Shown: in pieces, positions 44,412 to 57,020 of the stretch | Layout of the letters: each line of letters begins with the position of its first letter | Numbering within the stretch: the first letter of the stretch is position 1 | DNA from: Ilyonectria destructans | Lineage: Eukaryota > Ascomycota > Sordariomycetes > Hypocreales > Nectriaceae | Length of the DNA: 64,000 nt | Assembly (NCBI GenBank): GCA_020740775.1 | Contig: JAHEWK010000002.1 | Location: 3,844,001 to 3,908,000 of the forward strand | Direction: 5' to 3' | Notes under the pieces: model-generated | The model's database searches: none | Told to the model about the DNA's origin: nothing | What the model saw: the letters and a program-made list of their open reading frames with translations, nothing else | Program-made: the position numbers and the translations under genes

Positions 44412-45571
44412 ATGACCCTCACCCCTATCCGCATCCGAGGCAAACGCAAGACCAAAGCCTCATCTACCAGCAACCCACCGTCAGCCCTCAGCGACAGCCT
44501 CAACCCGCATCTTACTGCAAGGGCCAAAAAGATGAAGCGCTCGATTTCCACCGTCCTCGCTGACCGGTCATCCCGCTACCGCGCATCGCTTGATGCTCTC
44601 CCCGCTGAGATCCTCGAGAAAATCCTCCTCTACAGCACCAACTTGGCGCTGCCGCGTGCTGCACCTCACATCGGAGCCAAGCTCTCTGGCCGTGCCACCC
44701 TCCTCCGTCTCTTCATCTGGACTTTCCACGATACTTGGAACCAGTGGTTTGGTATCCCGGTCCGGGGTGATATCTTTTTTGGACCAGAGATCAAGAATCC
44801 TGAGTTAAGGATCTGCGACGGAGATCCGGTTCTGCAGGTTCGTCTTCTTATCTACCTCAACACGACCCCTTTTTAGTGAAACATTGTGAGGTACTGACAT
44901 CCGAACAGTCAGCCGTCTTGGAGCTTCCTTGGGTAAATATCGACTTCATCCTTCAGGCACAGCAGACCTGGGCAGATACCTATGCCAAGGACCGGTGGTA
45001 CCAACACAGCATCGACTGGGACCGCGACGATGACGGGCTGCCCACGCATCACCACGACGACAGCCATGACTTCGACGGTGGCTATGGCCATTTTGACGCC
45101 CGCCGTTGCTTCGAAGCCGACTACCAGAAGGCCCTGTCATGGCAGCCTTTTGAGGCAAGCATCGAGCCTTGGGGCTTCCGGGACATTCACCCGCTCACCC
45201 GCGTCCCTACCAATCTCATCACTGGCCCTTGGGACGATGAGAAGCAGCGCCGTCTCCTGTGGTTCACACGCGGCGGAGCTCTCAATCTCGGTGGAGAGGG
45301 TCACGCCCCGTCGCCGCCCTGGGAGGTCCGAATCGACTTCCTCCGCAACGCCGTCATTGATACCCCTGAGCCCAACGTGCTGGTCTGCAATTGCCTGATC
45401 CGCGCTTGGGTTTACTGGGGGCTTCCTGGGGACGTCGTGAGGCAGGAGTTGCGGAAGATACGTCAACGCATCGAATGGGGGGGCGACACGCCCGCGGGGA
45501 GAACCATCCTGCGCGAGGTCGGGACAACGCTGAGCAGCTTCCTCACGTTTCCGTCGTATGGGAAGGATTAG
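44412..45571 (+). CDS. F-box-like protein of a fungal family
   Basis: Two exons: 44412-44837 and 44909-45571; predicted 362 aa. Residues 1-57 are basic and disordered. An F-box-like segment follows at about 58-95 (ASLDALPAEILEKILLYSTN, then LALPRAAPHIG), matching the Leu-Pro-x-Glu-Ile-Leu pattern that docks on Skp1. The rest resembles fungal F-box proteins with aromatic-rich helices (LLRLFIWTFHDTWNQWFG, RRLLWFTRGGALN, LIRAWVYWGLPGDVV). It probably serves as a substrate adaptor of an SCF ubiquitin ligase; the substrate is unknown. The frame is open upstream to 44253, but the Met at 44412 precedes the basic start typical of these proteins. Confidence 0.75.
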
Positions 45572-48342
45572 TGAGTTGGTCGAAGAGGAAAGCTTTCGCT
45601 ACTCAGGCGAATTTGCCCGTGCCACGTGTGGTTGAACGCGGTGGTCAGGGGAACCGGGCCTCAATGCGCAAGCCACGCGAGCAGCCATTGCCAACAAGCG
45701 ACAGAAGCAAATTCTATGCGTCTGTACCACGTACTCCGACGAGTATGCATGACATCCAGCGGTGCAACATTGCACAAAGGAGACTGCGTGGTGCACATGC
45801 ATCTCCGGAGTCATCCGCCAGCACACCTGGCCCAGTGTGACAGCCACGAAGCCCAACTCGACCTAACTCGGCATCTCCAGTCCGATAACACGCAATGCAC
45901 CGAAGAAGCCAGAACTGTCTTACGGAATGCTCGTGTTACGCAACACTGCAAGTACCGGGCCGCAACGACGATGCACAATGATAGACCCGGAAAGCTACTA
46001 CCAGATCCGTATCTCCAACCCAACATAACCGAACTCTGGCGTCATGTCTCCCACTTGCCACATCCAGCTCGCCGATGCCGATGTGACTAACCCGGCCACC
46101 TGGACGCAACTCCAGCCTCCCCGGTCCGTTGTCCAGACTCTCACGGTGGTGAGACTCTCATCCTCCAGGCATGCCATAACCTGATCCCGACGCTCCTCCT
46201 CTTGCCTAAGGATACCACCCGAGGCATCTACGCTATACTCACATCCTGGTACGAGCCATTCCGACTTCCCGCTGGCCGAGCTTTCGACTCACTCCGACTC
46301 ATTCTGGCTCACTCCCTGCCTGCTACCTGCCTGCCGTCGATGTGGGGATACACACCTCCCTGTATCCCCTCCCGGTGGTCCATGAGGTAACAGGGCTAAG
46401 CATCTCACTTGGAGGGCGCGAGGGAACATGTTTAATGAATTAAGTAATTGTACTATTGTACCTGCCATTTGTCCTACCTTGGGGTAGAAATTATATGGAG
46501 GCTTAGTGTAAGTGCCGAAGGCACGACCGCAGGTGGGAATAGCATCATTGTTCAAGCCGTCAACCACGTAGCATAAGCGAGGACGGAGCATAGAGTCCGA
46601 GGGCAAGGGCACGCAAGCATAATTTCACGCACGTAATGATCAACTCTCACTTACCTCGTCATGTACTCCCCTCCTCATTCACGCGGATTCACGCCCTCGA
46701 CTTACTCCTCCCCACCCACCCATCCCCTGGTACTTACCCGGCCAACCGTATCATCAGCCGCTCAACAATTATTGCTCTCTTCCAGCGCCAACTAGCTCGG
46801 CCAGTCGCAAAAGCAGACGGCGTTGTCGGAAGGAACTCGCCTGTCAGTCAGCTTAACATCGTCAACACCCACACACACCATCCCTTGCCACCGGGTGCCC
46901 AATCCGGCAAGCTCCCGGCCTCAAGCGGCGCGGCCCAAAAAAAGAACGTGAGAGAACGCCAAGAATGACTCACACACCGCGTGCACAGCCAGAAAATCAA
47001 CACCACCACCACCAACGGCCAGTGTTTTGGCCGGGGTTGGCCGGCTTGGAACCGTCTTCAAACGCCAGGCATCCCGAGTGGTCCCGGCCTTGCAAGCACG
47101 CATCGATTCCGCTTTGGCGTGATCGATATGCACCAACCCGGCGGGATTTTCGGACGACAGTTAACTTCAAACAGGAGCAACCCGGGTTTGCCGGTGGAGG
47201 TTTATCCCCGATCTCGTTTGCGGCCTGGCAGGTTCGCAAGGGTCGAGGCAGTTTAGACACGCCGCCTTTAGGTCTTGTTTCGACTCCGACGAGTCACAAA
47301 TAATCACGAATAGGTAACGTATTGAGGAAATACTGAACAGTGTAAGTGAGTGCTTCCAGCATAATGCTTTTGATTTCGTGCTTGTCTTGCTTTTCTCGCG
47401 CGTACTTTCCTCTTCCGAGGGTTCGTTCCAAGGAAGATGAATCCGCCACGAGTCCACTATCGCGAGGACTGTTTCAAGCTAGCTATTAGATTTCGCCATA
47501 GCGTTATCGCTCTCCTCAATTCAGATCATTCTTGGGCTCCCAAGTCCGCTTCCGAAACTTGTAGTCTTGTCTTGCTATTCGGAGGTTCCAAAGTCTGCCT
47601 TTGACGAGGTCGAGTGGATTCAAGCCCTTGGCTGTCTTGTCTTAGACATGATGTGGGTTTTGTTGGTTGTCTGGTTGTAGAAAGGCAACTTGAACTCCTG
47701 TTGATGCGAGAAACCGAAAATGCCATGCGCATCCATGATTCGACGCCGAGGGTGTTGCTCTTCGGTAGTCGTCGTCCACGTCTGCTCGGTTTCCATGGCG
47801 AATCAAACCAATTACTCCTCCCGATCTCCTACCATATCCTCCCCATTCAGCTCGTTGCCAGTTACCATCGCTTCCAGACTCATTTCGAATCCTGGAGGTG
47901 AGGACTGCAAATCGACGCCGTATAAAGCAAGAAAACATAAAAACAAAAAAACGCAAACGATGTCTTAGTCGTACAAGATCCACGTTCATCACCTCCCTAC
48001 CGTCTTCTCCGAAAATGACTTTGTCCGCCGTCTCCCCCACCCTTCCAAATGCCCGATCCTGGATAATGCATGCAACACGAACACGCTTTTCGGCACAGAC
48101 CCTGGACGCCATCTTAATGTTCTACGAACAGAGATGGGACTCGCCAAGGTGGTGGTATCAAAGCCCCGTTGGCAAAAGACTCCTTTCTTTCCGGCCTCCT
48201 AGATATCGATGATTCTTGACAAAGGAAATAGTTTCGACATTATTGTTCACATTGTAGTCAGGGGGTTGTGGTTTTGGTAGTTGACGGGTGTATTGTTGGT
48301 TGACGCTTATCATGACCAACATATTGGTGGATGTGGTGGGAT
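45572..48342. other. Gene-free interval of 2.8 kb
   Basis: No gene supported. Open frames up to about 156 codons exist on both strands, but none carries a domain, consistent splice signals or normal composition. There are short purine and pyrimidine runs only. Confidence 0.4.
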
Positions 48343-50443
48343 TCAGTTCAGGATGCCTTCCCACATTCCTGGTCCCCGAATACCAATGGCAGGGTGGACA
48401 GACGAAACTTCGTAGCCTTGAGCTGCCTCGGCAGAGCAGCAAACACGCTTTCCGGATCCAGGGAAACTGGGTCGGACAGGGACCTGGAGGTTCGGGTCGG
48501 AGGTAACACCTCGCGAGCGGACCAAAGAAACGGGCCAAGTGGAGCGCTCTGAGCTATAGTAACGGCCACTAAGCATCTCACGCACATTCTCTTGCAGGGA
48601 GTTGTCCATGGAAGCGGTGCGGCTTCGCTTGATACCTGTCTTTACAGGAACCTCGGTGGATGCACGGTAGTTCTGCAGCTCCTGAAGAGCTCGGGCAGCA
48701 TCCGACGCAGGGTCACGAGACATGTCGTCAAGTTCCTGCTCGCGCCTTGCCAATGGAGTCTCCAAAGACAAGTCCCCGAGCTTACCGACCGGGCCGGTGT
48801 AAGACTCAGGAGAGGACGTAAAACAGTGCTCGTCGTAATCCTCGGGAACCGAAGGGATCGTCGGCTTCTGGCTCAACCTCTCGTTACACAGCTTCGCACC
48901 TCGGAATCGCGACGGCATGCCCAGCTTGTGGCTGAGGGTCGCGCTAGAGAGAGACGAAGCAGATGAGATAGAGGAAGAGCGCGAGGAGCGCGATGAGTCC
49001 GAAATCATCGATTCGGGAGAGGACGCAGTCGAGACTGAGTTGGCGAGAGAGGATCGACGGACAGGGCAGTAGCTCTGCGGCGACGAGGTGATGGAAACTG
49101 GAAGGCGGTCCAGGTAGTGCGAAGCATTGGCATTGGTGGCTTGAGCCAAAGCCAGGCCCATGGCTGAGTTCTTAACCAGAATTTGGGAGGCGGCACTCAC
49201 GGCAGGAGTGCAGAACCCACTGGTTTGGGGAGTGAGCCGGGGGGTTGGCAGCATGCTCATGGCAGAAGCCAGCCGCCCAGGAGTGTAGACACCAGAGGTA
49301 GCAGACTCGAGCTCGGCCGAGTCATATCCAAGTCCGGATCGGGATTCCTGGGGAAGGTTGAGGATGCTGCGAGGCGACAGCGCACACAGATCACTGGCAC
49401 GGGAGCTAAGATGGGTAGCAGGGATGAGGTCCGTGAGGTTCGTCAACTCGGTGTTGAGGCCCATAATGATTTGTTTCCAGTCCGCGACCTGTTGGGCCAC
49501 AGTCTGGGAAATACCGCCGGGGGAAGGAGGGCTCGGAGGAGGCGTATACTTTAGGACGATGTCAGTCCATCGCTGGAAGACCTCGTCGGCAATATGAAGC
49601 TTCCAGTTGACAGCAAGCAAGAAGGCAATCTCGTTCTGGTTGATTTCCTGGGTGTTGAGTCCAGAGATCTTGCTCCAAGCCCGAGCAGAGTAGTTTCGGT
49701 CCTGGAGATACTTGGAGGCCAGGATCAGGGCCGCGAGGAACATGCGACGGCCGCACTGAAGAGCGCGATCAGCATGGCGATCGTCGGGCTGCTCAGTAGT
49801 AAAGTTATGCGTGGGAACATGGGGCTTGATGAGGATCAAGTAATACAGAGCGACCTGGAGGGTCGAGTAGCTAGTGCGCGAGCGACGCAGCGTCTCTTGG
49901 ATAAAGGTACGCAGCGGCAAGACGGCCTTGCTTCCTAACTCGCTTCGGCATACAACCGAAGAGAGGGGCCAGATGGCTTCCACGATCTGAGTCGACGAAT
50001 CTAAAAGGAGATGGTTAAGTCGGGGAGCACGGTGCGAAGTCGAATTCAAACGTACCAACAAGGCTATCAACGAAGTTGACCTTGCGATCGGACTGTCGGA
50101 CCAGGGTGGGAGGGCATGCAGCCCGGGCGTGGGGGCCAGTCGAGGTTCGTCGCGGGTTTTGACGCAGCTCCACGGGGACAGCCTCGACCTGCGCCTTCTG
50201 AGAGTGGCGGCGGAACTTGAGGGCATTGTCGGCAGAGCTCGCCTGCTTTGAGAAGCAGTAAGATTCACAGGAATCGGAGTCGGAAGAGTGGGCGGAAACA
50301 GAGGTGTCGTCGGAGGATTGAGAGGCCGTGTCGGACCAGACCGAGGAGGTGGAGGTGGAGGCCGAAGCGGCTAGCGATGAGTTGTAGGGCGCATAGTAGG
50401 TGGGGGGGATGGAGGCGGGCGAAAGCTGCGCGTCGCACTTCAT
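48343..50443 (-). CDS. PCL/Pho80-type cyclin
   Basis: Two exons: 50056-50443 and 48343-50000; predicted 681 aa. Residues 1-125 are Ser/Thr-rich and disordered. The cyclin box spans about 135-275, with ETLRRSRTSYSTLQVALYYL, LILASKYLQDRNYSARAWSK, NEIAFLLAVNWKLHI and a terminal WTDIVLKY. The pattern is that of Pcl-group cyclins, which activate Pho85-type kinases in morphogenesis, amino-acid and phosphate responses. The long C-terminal half is Ser/Pro-rich with many Ser-Pro/Thr-Pro sites, likely kinase targets or degradation signals. The intron splits an Asp codon before SSTQIVEAIWPLSS. The gene is preceded by a very long gene-free stretch, which may contain a long leader and distal control elements. 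I cannot choose between the PCL1/2/9 and PCL5-like subgroups. Confidence 0.85.
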
Positions 50444-51266
50444 CTTGGAGAGTAGTATTATAATAAATCGGCTTGAACGCGTTTCAAGCCAGGATATCCA
50501 GTCGCCGTCAGAGGCTAGGTCAAACCAATCAAATCGTGGTTATTGCCGGTGAGCAGTTCGCGAAGTCCGAGTCGAGTAGCAAGCTTCCGAGCAGCTAAAA
50601 GAATTAGATGCTGAGAAGCGATTCCGTTGATGTAATGAAGATGCGTCTAGACGAGAGAGTCGAGATGTGACTTGATTACACGAACGATGAGACCGGGAGA
50701 CGAAGCGGAGACGGCGACTGAGAAAAGGTAGTTGAGTGCAACAGGCATTTCGGCAAAGCTTTAAAGCTCAGAAGAGTGCTGTGAACGGTGGTCGGCCTAG
50801 AACAAGGCTACCATCGGAGCGGGTCGAGGAAGGGTCGAGGAAGGCGGGTGTTTGAAGATGATCAAGCCGTTAATTGATATGCAGGTACAATGCGGCAAGA
50901 GTCTTGGTGTGGCTGAAAGGAAGGTGCCGAGGGTGGTGAGTATTTATTAAAGGGCCAAGCGGGTGACTCTTTAGGACGTGGCCTAAGGGGCGAGGCTCGA
51001 GGCGTCAGTGGTGGTGACAGCCTAGGTGGTGGGTTGTGACTCTTTTGCACGGTGGCGAAACCGAGCAATGACCGCGGGGGGTGAGTGGCAGGTGGCAGCA
51101 ACTGGCGATCTCGGAGAGAGCGTGCGCGCAGTGGGAGCCTAGGCCGGGGGGGAATGACCAAGACCCTCGTCACAGCGGGTGTGGCGAAGAGGGGCAGGAG
51201 CCTGGAGGGAATGAGAAGGGTGAAAAAGAAGACAAAGAGTCAAAGGAAAGAGGCAAAAATAGAGAA

Positions 51267-51292
51267 CGTGAGGGCGTGAGGGCGTGAGGGCG
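51267..51292. repeat. 8-nt tandem repeat (GCGTGAGG)
   Basis: About three copies of GCGTGAGG upstream of the cyclin gene. Confidence 0.75.
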
Positions 51293-52990
51293 AGATGGAC
51301 AAAGGGGTATGCTGCAAATGGAGAGGGAGATGGAAGAGGGAACGGTGAGGTGAGTAACACCAGTGAGAGCCGGAGGACAGCGAGTCCGGAGAGGACAGAG
51401 GGTCAGCGACGACGACGACGAAGAGACCGTGAGAGTCACAGTTCAAGTCAGTCGGGCACTGCTGGGTCTGCTGGGTCTGCTAAATCTGCTGGGTGCTAGG
51501 CGGCCTGGGCCTGTGCTGTGCCTGGATGGGCGGATGACTGATTGCGGTGCTGGCCGGGTTAGGCCAAGTAAGGATAAGGTGACGAGAGAGGTAGCCTTGG
51601 GCTGGGGCTGGGCTGGACCGGGCTGTGCTGGCGGGTGGTCGTGGCCGTGACGGAGGTGGGTGGCGGGTGGTGGTGGGTGGACTCGAGAGTGGGCGGAGAG
51701 TGCGAGAGAAGTTGTTCACACTCACTCACAAAAAGTCGCAAGGTGCAAGTGAATGCCGCTGCGACTCCGGGAATCAGGAGACGGGTGGACGGGGGGCGGG
51801 GGGTTGGAGACCGGAGAGGAGATGGGACCAAGAAAACAAGAGCCGTGGAGTGGAGAGAATACACGATCCAGAGCAGACTTCGGAGAGTCGCTGGGGACGG
51901 ATTTAAAGGGCGGATTCGAACATCATGGCGACGGCGATGCAGTTCGATGGGGAGAAAGGCGGGAGCCAGGTAGGGCGGGCCATGGCATAGTTTTGAAGGG
52001 GACGAGGAGGATCCGGCGAAGACGACGACCAAGCCCGGACGAGCCAGGAAACCGACCTGGACGAACCAGGACGAGCCATCTTGGGCCATGACGGGCCAGC
52101 GACGAGCCACACGCACGCAAGCACGCTGGGCCACTGAGGCCCGCTGAAGCGCCGCTGAGCCCACTGAATTCCCTCCCCCCCCAGCAAGCCCCAGCAAGCC
52201 CCTCTCTCCAGCACTCCCGACAGCCCCCAGCAAGCCCCAGGCCCAGCACCCTTTGACGCCTGCGGCGTGTCTGTTTTTTGACGCCCTCCCATTGGTCGCT
52301 GGAGACACCAGCGCGCGTTGCCCCCCCTCCCTCCACTCTCCCACCCCCCTTGACTCCCGAGCCTGTCGCTCACTGGACGGAGCGCTGCCCCTTTGCCAGG
52401 CTTTCTCGTCGCGTTCCCAGTCCTTCTCAGGCTTTCCCAGGCCTTGTCAATGGCCGACGAGTACCCGCGTGGGTTCAAGTGTGGTTGGTATGAGCGCTTC
52501 CAGCCAGTCAACGTCAGTCGCGGACCCTCCCCCAGTGTTTCCGTCTCCAGTCTTGAGTGCAGCGTGGTCACTGTGGTGGCCCGCCCCTCTTTCGCACCCC
52601 CAGGCGCCGCAGTGAACGAACCGGCCAGCGTAGCACTATGCGCAAAGAGCAGCCAGCCGTACCTCTGTACCGGTTCGGGCAACGAGCATGCCGTTGACAG
52701 GTCGAGCAGACCGCCGTCGTCGATGTCAAGCATGTGCGGGCTGGAGCTTAGGGCTCTTGGGGGCGGCATCTCAACTTTCTTCTACGTACATTCTCCAGGG
52801 ACTCACAGGGCATCGTGGGGGCCATCGATGAGGCAGGTGCTTGCTTGCTGCCTTCCCTAGGTAGGTATTGCGCTGCTGCAGGAGAAATGGAAGGGACGGG
52901 GACACCTCACCTCTCTCGCGCGCACACACACGCATCTCCACCAACTCAACCTACAGAACTGCTTCGGACGACTCACTTTACTCGCCCTTC

Positions 52991-53010
52991 ACGCACGCAC
53001 GCACGCACGC
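52991..53010. repeat. (ACGC)5 microsatellite
   Basis: Five perfect copies of ACGC. Confidence 0.9.
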
Positions 53011-53754
53011 CAGTCAGTTCGTGCGTCGCGCATCCCTGCCGTCCCGACCCCCCCGGTCCCCCTCCCAACCCTTCTCTGTCTTTCGCGCTCTGTACTATGG
53101 TACAGTAGCTCTGCAGCTCCTCCCAACTACTGTCACAGAGACGTCCCTCTGCGTCTCCTCTGCATCTCCCGGCTTCTCCCTCGCCCTAGCGTCCAAGTGG
53201 CCCTACCCTTTAGGTACGATTATGGTACTCCGTACTGGACGGGGAAAGCATCTTTCCCTGCCGACCAGCCCAACCAAGAACAGACACCAAGCTTGGCTTT
53301 TTTGGGCCCGCCTACTGGTGCAACGAACTGACTGGGCTGGCTGGTGATGTGCGATGACTCTTCCTGATACTCTGTCCCTCCACCTCGCCTGCTCCACCTC
53401 CACCATCTCCGTCTCCGCCACCGCCTTTGAACGTGGCCATGCTATGACGATTTTGCCATGACCAGAACCCTCGTTCCCCTCATCCCCTCATCCCCTCACA
53501 TGTGCCTAAAATCGTCACCCAGCTTATGGAGGGGCATCTTGAAGAACTTCGGCACCTGCTGACCCCATCCTTCAGCCTCCTGTGATCCCAGATCCCAGGA
53601 GACACGAGACAAGAACTGGTTCACCATGGCCCCAGCATAGCATGGCATGGCATGCCCGAGATGATACACACCAACATACGCACATTTTTCGCAGACACGA
53701 GCTGTCTGGGATTGCCCCAATGTTTTTGCTCCGATGTTACCGGGGTAGACGGGA

Positions 53755-53770
53755 TGGATGGATGGATGGA
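53755..53770. repeat. (GATG)4 microsatellite
   Basis: Four GATG units in the gene-free interval. Confidence 0.75.
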
Positions 53771-56700
53771 TAGCTCTGGCTTGTCTCGTCTCAATCCCCA
53801 GATGCGCCGCCTCTATGACCGAAGTGCTCGGTACACTAAATGCCTAAAGATAATGCCTAAAGATTCTATGGCCTCGCATGTACTCCATACCCGACACTCC
53901 ATCGCCCTAATCGAACGGACATGAAAACTTTGAGTGTCAAATCTTGCCACAGCTCGCCGCCGTTCGGGACAAGACGCAAAAAGCACACCACTTGGAGCAC
54001 CCGATCGCCAAAGATTCGGCCCCCTTCCTCTGGGTTTGCCGTGGCCGGGGTGGCTCCTTGATTCCCTAGCGGGTAGTCCAGCTCGCCCTCGCAAAATCCC
54101 GAAGAGTCTCGCCATTCTTCCCATCCGATTGTCAATCCAAGGCCACGGAGCAGCCGTGGGTCTGGCTATGACCTCACGCGAGTTACCGGCACTGTCCATA
54201 CACTACACGGCTTAACTACTTCGTTGGAGCAGTCCGTGCAGGCGACACGCAATGCTGCTAAACAAAGGTGTCCATCTCGTCCATTTTTGGTTTCACTGCC
54301 CCGGAGCACCAACACTCCGGTATTGAAGGCCGCGTCCTTCTGCCGATGACACCCAGCATAGCTGGCTCTTGGGGAGGCGAGGCTGTTCACTCAAGGCAGT
54401 GTCAGTGACCCTCCCATCGAGACCTCCACATCCATTCTAGGCACAGCACGCACAGCCATCCTCTTCGAGCTATTGTCTCCTAAAAATGAACCCATGGGGG
54501 CTTTCACTGCCTTGCACTCCCTGCATCCACGACTTGCCGTCGTCATGGAGGAGGGGCATCGGCTATCTAGGATGCTTCTTAGGGTTGCCAATCTATCGCC
54601 CGTGTACGCCGAAGCCATAACGCACATCCATCTATCTGGAGATTCTGCCTGGCTTCCATTGACTTGATTCAGAAATGCCGTCCTACCCTCCCTTTGAAGA
54701 TGAAGTGGCTGGCGGTGGTGTGCCTAATTACAGGATGGATCCCTATTTCCCCATCTTGCGCGGACACATGCAAACGCTTGATGGTGACTGTCTAATCGAT
54801 CCTGTCCCCCCAATGAATCATGTCCCCTCCTCCCGTGTGAACTGCGCGTTCAAGGAGAGATGGATGATTGCCTTTGCCTAGTTGGCCTGCATTTCACTCA
54901 TCTTGGCCCTTCCACTCTCCCATCCCTCGCACAGCTCGTCTCCTGGTCCGTGCGACTACTGGTGGCTGCACTACCAACCCCTTAACGAGACCCCAATCTC
55001 CTTCGCGTTACCGTGATAGCTTCGTCGCGAACTGCATGTACCGGTCTCTACCGCCCGCCGCACCGCAGCTCCGCTGGACACTGGCTGATACTGACAAAGC
55101 GCATATTGTGCATAGCTGGATACCTTTATACAAATCATTACCTCAGCGCTTCTGGCTACCGCTCCATCCGTCGATTCGCCTGCCGATTGGGGGCGGAGAA
55201 AAGACTCCACCGGGTACCCGGACTCTTAACAATTCCGAGAGAACAGGTTCACTGGAGCCAGAGCAGACGCGATGATTGTTCGGGGTTCCACTTAATCCAT
55301 CTCTGGCCTTTGTGCGACTGTGTGCAGTGAACTCGTCGCCACCGGTGTAAGAGGTTGAGGTTGTACGTAGTGCAAAGCACCAAAAGCAAAAACCCGAGAT
55401 GGACCTCCACCAAACAACGGGAGAGCCGCCACCGCATGCCGGGGAGTGTCTCCGTCTCAGTCGACGTGTACGAAGGTACAATCTCATCCCACGGCACCTT
55501 TCGATCCTTGCACGCCAGCATCGTCTAGAACCTGCAACAGATGCCGCTCACGAAGCAACATGAGTCTTCCCCGCTCTCATGGCATGCTGCGGTGTGCTGA
55601 TTGGATCCGGGCCGGTGTAAGCATCCAATCTGTCTGGCCATGTCGCCTGCTCCCGGCATCTGGAGACAATCCTCTGCCATGCCCGGATGCACTGGGCCTG
55701 GTTACGATGATGGGGACCTTGCTCATGTCCTTTCATGATCGACGGGCGATTCATCAGCCATGTCTGTGCAATATCATGAATGAACGGAAGCAAAGCGAGG
55801 CGACAGCCAAACCCCCAGCAAGTGGAGACCCTGGAGCCAACCTTGAGAGTGCTTGGCTTTGCTCCTCCCGTGATGCGCGATCCTCGGCCCATCGATTGGC
55901 CAGCAGCGGCTTGCTACTTCGGGCACCTCCCGGACTCTCTCGTCAGAATGAGTCAAACACCATCAGCCTTACCCTGGACCGTTAATTGATTCCATCTTGT
56001 TCTATCAGCCCCAGGCAAAATTGGCGCCCACGCTTTGTTCTCCGCCTCTCAGCGAACCCGGCGCGATGCCTGGTATTCGTTCGGGTTGCACCGCCGCAAG
56101 ACTTTAGCTGTAGAGGCTGGACCGGTGAAGGCTGAGTGCGATGACGCACCATGTCCAAAAACCGCGAGATGGGGTAATTCAGCAGCCACGATACCTGGAA
56201 CACATGACGGGACACGGGGACCTCTCTGGGCCTTCGAAAGAAGCCACCGCTTCCAGGGAGGTAGTTCAATGACGGACACAAGACCATAGTCAGCATGACG
56301 GGGACTTGGGAGACGCATGACTGAACCAATTCCTCCCCAGCTCCTCCGGACGGGGCATTATCGCCTTACTTGATGAGCCGTGCGAGAATTCTTGTGGTCG
56401 AGACGCTGGGGTCGCTCCACTTACATCCACTTACACTAACAAGGCTGTTCTCACTGCCGCGCGGTTCGTCCTCGTGTGTCGCTGACTCACCGAGCACTCA
56501 CGCGGTTCCCTGGCTTGCCTGTGCTCATACCGAGACCGAGCCCGGCTCGTCCGGGGATTCGTTCTCGGGTTGTCGCCGTGGCGATGGCATAGAGGCGTCC
56601 GGGAGAGAGGAAGGCAGTCGTTTGATGTGCCCGATTCCTCCGGTCTGCGACAGGTGGCCACCCCTGGTTCTACGGCCAGGCAGTTAAGCCAGCCAGCTTC

Positions 56701-56980
56701 GGCTGGAGCCAACGGTCCACCGACAGCGTGTAAAGCGCATCCCCGGTCTTATCTTAGATGGAGGAGACAGGGATGGCAGGATCCAGAGGCTGTGGGCTTT
56801 CCTCGTCGCGCGTGTTGTGCATGTTCCTGTTTGTGTGGAGAGTCTGAGTGTTGGCCGGGCTTCACCGTAAGATTGACGAGCTGAATTCGGTAGGAGGGGG
56901 GGAAGAAAACGTGGTTGCCTAACGTGGGTCCAGGGTAGGTTGGCGAGGGGCTGGCTGAATTGCCCGACCAGGATGGTTGA

Positions 56981-57020
56981 GTGTGAGTGAGTGTGAGTGA
57001 GTGTGAGCGAGTGTGAGTGA
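56981..57020. repeat. 10-nt tandem repeat (GTGTGAGTGA), four units
   Basis: Four units of GTGTGAGTGA, the third with one change (GAGCGA), followed by further GTG repeats. Confidence 0.9.

Noticed and set aside
51903..52769. 288-codon minus-strand frame and overlapping plus-strand frames
   Set aside because: Low-complexity G+C-rich DNA opens frames on both strands. The peptides show no conserved pattern.
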